5,101 nucleotides of DNA, taken from an uncultured Erysipelotrichaceae bacterium (GTDB lineage: Bacteria; Bacillota_I; Bacilli_A; Erysipelotrichales; Erysipelotrichaceae). Every line of letters starts with the position of its first letter. Position 1 is the first letter of the stretch. Under the pieces are notes generated by a model. It was not told the origin of the DNA and searched no databases. It saw only the letters and a list, made by a program, of their open reading frames with translations. Shown here piece by piece: positions 1-5,101 of the stretch. A program made the position numbers and the translations under genes. The stretch is taken from the NCBI GenBank assembly GCA_902803275.1, contig CADCPE010000238.1, positions 1-5,101 on the forward strand, in the 5' to 3' direction.

Positions 1-462
1 AAGGTAAACATCATAAAAGCCTTGAGTTCGTATGCGGGGATGGACGGCATGATCTACGGCCAGCTGCTTGATGTGACGGCTGATGCAGACCACATAGACA
101 AGGATTCCCTTTTTGAGATCCAGGACAACAAGACAGGCGGCTTATTCAAGATCTCCTGTCTGATCCCGATGTATATAAAAGGTGAGGACAGAAAGGATTA
201 TTACATCCGACTTGGCTCACTGATCGGACAGATTTTCCAGAATCAGGATGATCTATTTGATATGATTAAAACAGAAGAACAGATGGGCAAGAATCTTTCG
301 GATGCCAAGCACAACAAGGGCACAGCTCTTTGCATCTATACGACAGATGAACTGAAAGCTCTCATCGATGAAGAATTTGAAGAACTGGATGAATATCTGA
401 AAGACGCAAGTTTTGATACTGATAAGCTTAAGGAACTTCTATACAAGCTGAAAACGAGGTAA
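1..462 (+). CDS. ispA: Polyprenyl (farnesyl/geranylgeranyl) diphosphate synthase, IspA-type, C-terminal half (5' end outside window)
   Basis: The reading frame is open from base 1 (frame 1, K-V-N-I-I-K-A-L-S-S...) to the TAA at 460-462. It is therefore the last 153 residues of a gene that starts upstream. The TTG at 22 is not a credible start, because homologous sequence continues before it. The family condenses isopentenyl diphosphate with allylic diphosphates in the cytoplasm to make C15-C20 prenyl chains. Visible motifs, in order, are GMIYGQLLD (family G-M-x-G-G-Q-x-x-D, about 46-72), the KTG motif (130-138) and FQNQDDLFD, whose DDLFD at 247-261 is the second aspartate-rich, Mg-diphosphate-binding motif. 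The stretch after it, MGK...NKGTA, is a shortened version of the usual LGK...GKxTY segment. The full family length is about 290-300 residues, so roughly half is present. The next gene starts 2 nt after the stop and is a DXS homologue, the usual partner of ispA in Bacillota. Product chain length cannot be judged because the first aspartate-rich motif lies outside the window. Confidence 0.86.
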   Translation, partial: KVNIIKALSSYAGMDGMIYGQLLDVTADADHIDKDSLFEIQDNKTGGLFKISCLIPMYIKGEDRKDYYIRLGSLIGQIFQNQDDLFDMIKTEEQMGKNLSDAKHNKGTALCIYTTDELKALIDEEFEELDEYLKDASFDTDKLKELLYKLKTR

Positions 463-464
463 TT
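456..464 (+). promoter_or_regulatory. Ribosome binding site of the dxs-like gene
   Basis: GAGG at 456-459 lies 5 nt before the ATG at 465, inside the last codons and stop of the prenyltransferase gene. It supports ATG 465 as the start and shows that the dxs-like frame is still equipped for translation initiation, even though its product looks catalytically dead. Confidence 0.6.
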
Positions 465-2138
465 ATGGATCTAGAACAGATTAAAAACCCTTTATTTCTG
501 AAAAATCTCAACAGCGGCGATCTTAAGGATCTCTGCTCTCAGATCAGGGAATTCATCATCGACTACTGCAGCAGAAATGGCGGATATCTTTCCGGAAACC
601 TTTCGGCAGTTGAACTCAGCGTAGTCTTGAACAAGGTATTTGAGCAGGATGATCTGCTTCTTTTTGACGGCAACGACCTCAACTATACAAACAAGATCCT
701 CAACGGAAGAAAAGACGAACTGCAGGTCAATTCCAACGGCGCCTATTCGCTGGCCAACGCCGTAGGACTTGCTGTATCCAGAGATCTTGATCACGCTCAT
801 CACAATGTTGTTGCCGTGGTAAATTCCCTGGATCTTCTTTCAGGAAGATATATCGAAGCGCTCAATCTGATCTCTGCGCTCAACAGAAAACTGATCATCG
901 TCTTTAATGATGATACGACCATCGATAAAGGCATCGGCCTGGTAGATAAACTGTTATCAACATTGAGGAATACCCGTTCCTATAATAACCTCAAGGAAAA
1001 TGTCAAAGGCATGATCAGACCAGTCAAGAAGGGCGAAGAGATCATTGAAAACATCCATAACTTCAAGACAAGCCTCAAGAAAAACGTGCTAAATGAAGGC
1101 ATTTTCTCTGAATACAATATCGACTATATCGGACCGATCGATGGACATAACATCAAGGAACTTGAACGTTCTTTTGAAATAGCCAAAGAAAAAGACTATC
1201 CGGTAGTCGTACATTGCATCACCACCAGCGGCAAAGGATATAAATTTGCAGAAGCATCGACAAACGGCGCATATAATCATGTTTCGATCTTCAACAGAGA
1301 AAACGGCGAATTTGCCCTGAGCGAAAAGGATGATCTGCTGTTTGCCAAAACGATCGTCGGCAGAACATATGAGAAGATGATGGCTGAAAACGAAGATCTG
1401 CTTTGTGTCACCAGCCGCAACATCAATGACTATGGCGTTACCAATGTCTTTGCGAAATATCCTTTAAGAAGTTTTGATACATCATCAAGCGGAGACAATA
1501 CGCTTTCCTTTGCTTCAGGTCTGGCACTTGACGGCAAGGTCTGTCTGGTCCCACTCAAATCGTTTGAACTGGCAAATTCCTTCAGAGTTTTGAAGAATCA
1601 GATATGCAAGCTCAATAAGCCAATGCTGATAGGCATTATTGATGACGGAAACCTCAATTACGATCTTCTGAGCAATCTTTCCAACATCTATATCTTTGAA
1701 CCGAAGGATTCGATCGAACTGCAGGATACCGTATATGGAGCGGCACATCTTGATAAGCCATCTCTGATCATTTATCCGGAACGCTGTATCGAATACTGTA
1801 AAAAAGATGAATTTTCGGAAATTGCTGTAGGAAAGTGGCCTGTTTTCGGAAATAATGATAATGAAGAGAAGATCCTTCTCTCTTCCGGCTATGATCTCAA
1901 CGCCATTGAAGAGATCGTTTCGCAGAATGATATGCCGGTCAGGGTCGTCGAAATGAACAGCTATCTGCCGCTTGATGAAACTCTGATCAGGGAAGAGCTT
2001 CCCAAATATGACAAAGTCTACGTCTATGGCAAGAATCTGCAAAGCAGAATGCTTAAATTCATCAATGACAACAGACTGGATATAGATATTGTTTTTCTTG
2101 AAAGAAGGGGAGTCAAAGAACTTTTTGACACTATTTAA
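465..2138 (+). CDS. 1-deoxy-D-xylulose-5-phosphate synthase homologue with degenerate active site (probable pseudoenzyme)
   Basis: This 557-residue protein aligns along its length with DXS, the thiamine-diphosphate enzyme that makes DXP from pyruvate and glyceraldehyde 3-phosphate. Family landmarks that survive include the N-terminal NPLFLKNL...L..L..QIREFI (8-31), GGYLSGNLSAVELSV (39-53), KILNGR (77-82), GLAVSRDL (101-108), IGPIDGH (222-228), GKGYKFAE (256-263), FASGLA (349-354), EPKDSIEL (412-419) and PLDETLI (502-508). The catalytic set is gone. GGHL is GGYL. GHQAYxHK reads NDLNYTNK. GHSSTS reads SNGAYS, after a gap of about 22 residues. GDGALTGGMA reads NSLDLLSGRY (120-129). LNDN reads FNDD (147-150). 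DVGIAEQH reads DTSSSGDN (338-345). The DRAG..GADGxTHxG loop is mostly deleted (393-400). The C-terminal domain is short and lacks the usual EE...GGFGS segment; the total is about 60-80 residues below the usual 620-640. The frame has no stop or shift and has a good RBS. It sits between ispA and recN, the canonical dxs place, and its stop overlaps the recN start. The homology is clear. Loss of DXS activity is inferred from the missing residues. I withhold the symbol dxs because the function is doubtful. Confidence 0.85.
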   Translation: MDLEQIKNPLFLKNLNSGDLKDLCSQIREFIIDYCSRNGGYLSGNLSAVELSVVLNKVFEQDDLLLFDGNDLNYTNKILNGRKDELQVNSNGAYSLANAVGLAVSRDLDHAHHNVVAVVNSLDLLSGRYIEALNLISALNRKLIIVFNDDTTIDKGIGLVDKLLSTLRNTRSYNNLKENVKGMIRPVKKGEEIIENIHNFKTSLKKNVLNEGIFSEYNIDYIGPIDGHNIKELERSFEIAKEKDYPVVVHCITTSGKGYKFAEASTNGAYNHVSIFNRENGEFALSEKDDLLFAKTIVGRTYEKMMAENEDLLCVTSRNINDYGVTNVFAKYPLRSFDTSSSGDNTLSFASGLALDGKVCLVPLKSFELANSFRVLKNQICKLNKPMLIGIIDDGNLNYDLLSNLSNIYIFEPKDSIELQDTVYGAAHLDKPSLIIYPERCIEYCKKDEFSEIAVGKWPVFGNNDNEEKILLSSGYDLNAIEEIVSQNDMPVRVVEMNSYLPLDETLIREELPKYDKVYVYGKNLQSRMLKFINDNRLDIDIVFLERRGVKELFDTI

Positions 2139-2140
2139 TG
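2136..2140 (+). promoter_or_regulatory. TAATG stop-start overlap coupling the dxs-like gene to recN
   Basis: The TAA of the dxs-like gene (2136-2138) shares its last A with the recN ATG (2138-2140). The only purine-rich stretch nearby, GGGGAG at about 2107-2112, is some 25 nt upstream of the ATG, too far for a normal Shine-Dalgarno site. Termination-reinitiation by ribosomes finishing the upstream gene is therefore the likely way recN is translated (inference). Confidence 0.55.
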
Positions 2141-3787
2141 CTTAAGAGTCTTCATATCAAAAACTATGCGATAATTGATGAACTGTCAGTTGATTTCGGC
2201 AGCGGTTTTAATGTCTTTACCGGTGAGACAGGTGCCGGAAAATCGATCATTGTCGGAGCTTTATCATTTCTGATGAAGGGAAAGGCCGATACCTCGATAA
2301 TAAGAACCGGACAGGATAAAGCCATGATCGAAGGCATCTTCTCGATTGATGAAGACATGAAAGCAAAACTGGATGATGCAGAGATCGAATACGATGATGA
2401 ACTGATCATCAGAAGGATCATCTCGACTGACAACCACAATTCCATCAAGATCAATCAGACCAGTGTAACTCTGTCTTTTCTGACGGATCTTTTTGCGGAT
2501 CACATTGATATTCATTCGCAGAAGGATTCGCAATATCTTCTCAATAAGGCGAATCATCTCAAACTTCTGGACAAATACATCAATGAGCCGGAATTGCTTC
2601 ATAGATACGATCAGGAATACGCTGACTACAGCAAGGCTTTGAACGAATATGAGGAACTCGCAAACAATACCTATAATGAGGCCGATCTTGATTATCTTCG
2701 ATTTGATCTGAAAGAACTTGAAGATGCGGATATAAAAGAAGGCGAAGAAGAAGAGCTTCAGGAAAAGGAAAGACACTATAAGGATGCGGAGAAATATCTC
2801 AGTGTCCTCAACGAAGCCAATGAACTCTATGACGGACAGGAAGGCATCAGAGAAAGACTCAGTTACCTTTACAAGAATCTGACTTTGAACGATCAGGTCA
2901 TCGAAATGATCAGAGACCGTATTGAGGAACTGTACTATTCTCTGGATGAAGAAATGGATAAACTGAAGGCTGTACTGGCTTCCTTCAATGAAGATGATCT
3001 GAATATCGATTATATTGAAGACCGTCTTTTCACTTATTCCAAGCTTAAAAGAAAGCACGGTGCTGATGTTAAAGGTCTGCTGGAGCTGAAGGATCAGATC
3101 AAAGAAAAGATCGCTTTCTTTGAAGATAGAGATTTTGTATTAGGTGAAAAGAAAAAACAGGTCGATGCGCTGTATGAAAAAGCCTTGAATACCGCAGAAA
3201 CGATACACGAGATCCGTACAGACAAAGCAAAGCAGCTTGAAAAGGAAATAGAGAAGCAGTGTGAAGATCTCATGCTCAGCAATGTTAACTTTGCGGTTGA
3301 GTTCAAAGAAAGTGAATTGAATAAGAACGGCATAGACGATACGGAGTTCTATATCTCTTTGAATAAAGGAGAAGAATTAAAGCCATTAAGAAACGTTGCT
3401 TCAGGCGGTGAAATAAGCAGACTTATGCTTTCACTTAAGAGCGTATTCACTTCATTAAGCGATACATCACTGGTGATCTTTGACGAGATCGATACAGGAG
3501 TATCGGGAAAGGTCGGACTCTCCATCGGCCAGAAGATGGCTCATATCGCCAGGAATACACAGGTTTTGACCATTACCCATCTAGCGAGCGTGGCAGCCTG
3601 CGCTGATTATCATTTCTATATCTACAAGGAAGATGGAAATGAATATTCACGCACGCTTATTAGACGTCTTGATCAGGAAGAAATAATAAAGGAACTCGCC
3701 TTGATCTCGTCTACAGATACTTCTGAAGTATCACTTGATGCCGCCAGAGCTCTTTATTACAACGCTAAAGAGAGCCTCAAACAATGA
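2138..3787 (+). CDS. recN: DNA repair protein RecN (SMC-like ATPase)
   Basis: RecN is a cytoplasmic SMC-family ATPase that binds DNA ends and gathers DNA during RecA-dependent double-strand break repair. The 549 residues match the family's usual length (about 550-575). The N-terminus MLKSLHIKNYAIIDEL is typical and fixes the start at ATG 2138. Walker A is GETGAGKS at residues 29-36. DIHSQKDSQYLL (around 123-134) corresponds to the family's DIHGQHEHQxLL segment and begins a hinge/coiled-coil region rich in E, K and L (roughly 150-350). That region contains the landmarks DLKELEDADIKEGEEEEL and RLFTYSKLKRKHG. The ABC signature is SGGEISR (422-428), Walker B is LVIFDE (445-450), followed by the D-loop IDTGVSG, and the H-loop histidine is H481 in ITHLASVAACAD. 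In the family this reads HLPQVAA, so HLASVAA is a mild variant. All ATPase elements are intact. The gene overlaps the dxs-like gene by 1 nt and the recombinase gene by 4 nt. tlyA and argR, common upstream neighbours of recN in Bacillota, are missing. I see no LexA-like box because there is no upstream intergenic DNA. Confidence 0.97.
   Translation: MLKSLHIKNYAIIDELSVDFGSGFNVFTGETGAGKSIIVGALSFLMKGKADTSIIRTGQDKAMIEGIFSIDEDMKAKLDDAEIEYDDELIIRRIISTDNHNSIKINQTSVTLSFLTDLFADHIDIHSQKDSQYLLNKANHLKLLDKYINEPELLHRYDQEYADYSKALNEYEELANNTYNEADLDYLRFDLKELEDADIKEGEEEELQEKERHYKDAEKYLSVLNEANELYDGQEGIRERLSYLYKNLTLNDQVIEMIRDRIEELYYSLDEEMDKLKAVLASFNEDDLNIDYIEDRLFTYSKLKRKHGADVKGLLELKDQIKEKIAFFEDRDFVLGEKKKQVDALYEKALNTAETIHEIRTDKAKQLEKEIEKQCEDLMLSNVNFAVEFKESELNKNGIDDTEFYISLNKGEELKPLRNVASGGEISRLMLSLKSVFTSLSDTSLVIFDEIDTGVSGKVGLSIGQKMAHIARNTQVLTITHLASVAACADYHFYIYKEDGNEYSRTLIRRLDQEEIIKELALISSTDTSEVSLDAARALYYNAKESLKQ
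3767..3787 (+). promoter_or_regulatory. Weak ribosome binding site and ATGA overlap at the xerD start
   Basis: A purine run, AAAGAGAG, at 3767-3774 lies 9 nt before the ATG at 3784. The recN stop TGA (3785-3787) lies within ATGA with that start. The combination supports ATG 3784 and coupled translation of recN and the recombinase gene. Confidence 0.5.
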
Positions 3788-4698
3788 AAGTAGAAAACGC
3801 CATTCGTGACTATATCCTGTCAATTGCGACAAATCAGGGAAGGGCGGATAATACCATCGAATCATATACAAGGGACCTGAAGAAATATCAGGCTTTTCTT
3901 GAAGATAAAAAGATCGAAAAGATCGAAAAGGTCAAAGATAGCGATATCAATGAATTGGTAATGCAGCTCAATAAGAATTACGCTCAGGCTTCAGTAAACA
4001 GGATGAAGACAGCTATCAGAAATCTGCACAGATTTCTTAATTTCAAATATGACATGAAGGACCCTACTTTGAATCTGACGGTTTCAAAAGGGGAGAAGAG
4101 ACTTCCGATCTACGCAACTGAGCAGGAAATCGAAAAACTGATGGGCCGCTTCAATGATGAAAAGGCTGAAGATCTTTTCAACCACGCCATTCTTGAATCG
4201 ATATACGGAATGGGGCTAAGAGTAAGCGAATGCTGCAATCTGAAGACAAATCAGGTCAATCTTCATGATGGCTTTGTCAACGTCATCGGAAAAGGCAACA
4301 AGGAAAGAATCATCCCGATCCCGAAACGCACAAAGGAAGTGATGGACAGCTATTACCGTACAGTGAGACCTCTCTGGCAGAAAAAAGCCACAAACCGCTT
4401 TTTCATAAACAGGTTTGGTAAACCGGTTTACAGCGAATATGTCGAAAAGATGCTGCGTGAGAGTATAATTGATGTAGATATAGATAAGCATTTAACCCCG
4501 CATAAACTGCGTCATTCTTATGCGACGCATCTGCTGGAAGGCGGTGCCGATCTAAGAGTGATACAGGAACTGCTGGGTCATTCCGACATTTCAACAACAG
4601 AGATCTATACGCATGTTGAAACAGAGAGACTGAAAGAATCATATAGAAATGCACATCCGTTATATAAAGAAAGAGGTTTAAAGAAAAATGGAAAATAA
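3784..4698 (+). CDS. xerD: Tyrosine recombinase XerD-type (site-specific chromosome dimer resolution)
   Basis: This 304-residue tyrosine recombinase of the Xer family would resolve chromosome dimers at dif, usually as a pair with XerC and activated by FtsK/SpoIIIE-type translocases. Residues about 1-100 form the SAM-like core-binding domain (RADNTIESYTRDLKKYQAFL...). The rest is the catalytic domain. All six catalytic positions are visible: R146 in GMGLRVSE, K170 in GKGNKER, H240 and R243 in LTPHKLRHSYATHLL, H266 in LLGHSD, and the nucleophile Y275 in IYTHV. Their spacing is nearly the same as in Escherichia coli XerD. Length is normal for Xer (about 295-305) and well short of phage integrases. 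XerD rather than XerC is chosen because the gene lies directly before deoB, as in Bacillus subtilis ripX-drm. Motifs alone do not separate the two, and a Xer-like paralogue is possible. It overlaps recN by 4 nt and deoB by 11 nt, and nothing suggests a mobile element. Confidence 0.92.
   Translation: MKVENAIRDYILSIATNQGRADNTIESYTRDLKKYQAFLEDKKIEKIEKVKDSDINELVMQLNKNYAQASVNRMKTAIRNLHRFLNFKYDMKDPTLNLTVSKGEKRLPIYATEQEIEKLMGRFNDEKAEDLFNHAILESIYGMGLRVSECCNLKTNQVNLHDGFVNVIGKGNKERIIPIPKRTKEVMDSYYRTVRPLWQKKATNRFFINRFGKPVYSEYVEKMLRESIIDVDIDKHLTPHKLRHSYATHLLEGGADLRVIQELLGHSDISTTEIYTHVETERLKESYRNAHPLYKERGLKKNGK
3910..3927 (+). repeat. Two-copy 9-nt tandem repeat inside xerD
   Basis: AAGATCGAA occurs at 3910-3918 and again at 3919-3927, encoding K-I-E-K-I-E (residues 43-48) in the N-terminal DNA-binding domain. 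It is in frame and sits in a surface-like charged stretch between the first and second helices, so it is probably a neutral local duplication. Confidence 0.7.
4671..4687 (+). promoter_or_regulatory. Ribosome binding site of deoB inside the 3' end of xerD
   Basis: AAGAGG at 4671-4676 precedes the ATG at 4688 by 11 nt, slightly long but usable. It lies within the last codons of the recombinase gene, supporting the 11-nt overlapping start of deoB. Confidence 0.55.
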
Positions 4699-5101
4699 GA
4701 GGGTATTTGTAGTTGTTATTGACTCTTTAGGTGCAGGCTGGGAGGAGAATTCGCATCTTTACGGCGATGAAGGTGCCAATACGATCAGCCACATTTTTGA
4801 AGCAACAGAAGGGAGATACAAGATCCCAAATCTGCAGGCTATGGGCTTATGCAATATCACGGAAGCCAAAGGCAATCCGCCGGTCGAAAACAGCAGTGCC
4901 TACTATGGCAAACTGAAGGAAAAATCCGTGGGCAAGGATACGATGACGGGCCACTGGGAAATCATGGGTGTACATACGACCAGACCGGCTGTAACCTTTA
5001 CTGAAACAGGATTCCCTAAAGATCTTCTGGATGAGCTTGAAGCGCAGACAGGTCATAAGTTCATTGGAAACTATGCAGCTTCGGGGACTGAAATAATCAA
5101 A
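4688..5101 (+). CDS. deoB: Phosphopentomutase DeoB, N-terminal third (3' end outside window)
   Basis: Phosphopentomutase interconverts (deoxy)ribose 1-phosphate and (deoxy)ribose 5-phosphate in the cytoplasm, linking nucleoside phosphorolysis to central carbon metabolism. It belongs to the alkaline-phosphatase-like metalloenzyme superfamily and uses Mn and a phosphothreonine. The frame runs from ATG 4688 to the window edge with no stop, giving 138 of an expected 390 or so residues. The N-terminus MENKRVFVVVIDSLGAG contains the metal-binding aspartate D12. GDEGANTISHI (around 26-36) and IPNLQAMGL follow. GKDTMTGHWE at residues 82-91 carries T85, the equivalent of the activated threonine known in the Bacillus cereus enzyme. 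GFPKDLLDELEAQTGHKFIG and ASGTEII are also family hallmarks. The small insertion domain and the remaining metal ligands lie beyond the window. The start is fixed by the conserved N-terminus and overlaps the recombinase gene by 11 nt in another frame. A nucleoside phosphorylase gene (pupG/deoD/pdp) would be the expected next gene, judging by other Bacillota. Confidence 0.96.
   Translation, partial: MENKRVFVVVIDSLGAGWEENSHLYGDEGANTISHIFEATEGRYKIPNLQAMGLCNITEAKGNPPVENSSAYYGKLKEKSVGKDTMTGHWEIMGVHTTRPAVTFTETGFPKDLLDELEAQTGHKFIGNYAASGTEIIK

Noticed and set aside
22..24. TTG as a start codon for a small separate gene
   Set aside because: The frame is open to base 1 and the protein is the C-terminal half of a prenyltransferase, so this is an internal codon of a truncated gene.
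492..803. Antisense open frame opposite the start of the dxs-like gene
   Set aside because: No domain is recognisable, and the sense strand carries the conserved DXS N-terminus here.
1515..2042. Antisense open frame (175 codons) opposite the dxs-like gene
   Set aside because: The sense frame has family homology on both sides of this interval. The antisense frame has no recognisable domain, so it is a shadow frame.
2125..2130. TTGACA, a perfect -35 hexamer near the recN start
   Set aside because: There is no matching -10 element at 16-18 nt (that position reads GTCTTC), and a transcript from it would begin downstream of the recN start codon.
465..2138. Frameshifted or fragmentary dxs pseudogene
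   Set aside because: One frame runs from ATG to TAA without interruption, and conserved motifs appear in the same frame from residue 8 to 508. The changes are substitutions and in-frame deletions.
2264..3058. Long antisense open frame (264 codons) opposite recN
   Set aside because: It lies wholly within the clearly coding recN, its translation is hydrophobic low-complexity I/F/L-rich sequence typical of the complement of Glu/Lys/Asp codons, and it resembles no family I know.
3784..4698. Tyrosine recombinase as a sign of an integrated mobile element
   Set aside because: Length, catalytic spacing and the recN/deoB neighbours fit the housekeeping Xer family. There are no att-like repeats, tRNA gene or phage genes nearby.
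4731..4916. Plus-strand open frame of 61 codons near the window end
   Set aside because: It is out of frame inside deoB, whose conserved motifs cover the whole interval. The Arg-rich translation has no identifiable homologue.

Overview
The window is a gapless run of five co-directional (+) bacterial genes with essentially no intergenic DNA. In order they are: the 3' half of a polyprenyl diphosphate synthase (ispA-like), a gene homologous to 1-deoxy-D-xylulose-5-phosphate synthase (dxs-like), recN, a Xer-family tyrosine recombinase (xerD-like), and the 5' third of phosphopentomutase (deoB). Both edge genes are cut by the window boundary. I see no RNA gene, IS, CRISPR array, prophage or terminator.

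The layout suggests a low-to-mid GC Bacillota (Firmicutes). The ispA-dxs-(tlyA-argR)-recN order and the xerD-deoB order are both known from that phylum (for example Bacillus subtilis), and here the two blocks are joined. tlyA and argR, which often lie between dxs and recN, are absent. The lysine/glutamate-rich proteins and frequent ATC/GAT codons are compatible with an Erysipelotrichia-like lineage, but that placement is inference.

Region by region: 1-462 is the C-terminal half of the prenyltransferase, with its second aspartate-rich motif. 465-2138 is the dxs homologue. 2138-3787 is an intact recN with all ATPase motifs. 3784-4698 is an intact tyrosine recombinase with the full R-K-H-R-H-Y catalytic set. 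4688 to the end is deoB through its phosphothreonine/metal motif. Junctions are +2 nt, a 1-nt overlap (TAATG), a 4-nt overlap (ATGA) and an 11-nt overlap. This points to one polycistronic message with translational coupling.

The most interesting item is the dxs homologue. It is one uninterrupted 557-codon frame with the family's architecture and several structural motifs intact (IGPIDGH, GKGY..AE, ARDL-like, PLDE). However, nearly every residue known to bind thiamine diphosphate, the metal or the substrate in DXS is replaced or deleted: the GDG motif, the HQAY and GHSS histidines, the AEQH glutamate, and the DRAG...THxG loop. It looks like a conserved pseudoenzyme rather than a working DXS or a decayed pseudogene. 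If so, this organism must get isoprenoid precursors from another DXS or from the mevalonate route. The retained open frame may reflect a new role, or only the need to translate through to recN, whose start lacks a well-placed Shine-Dalgarno sequence.
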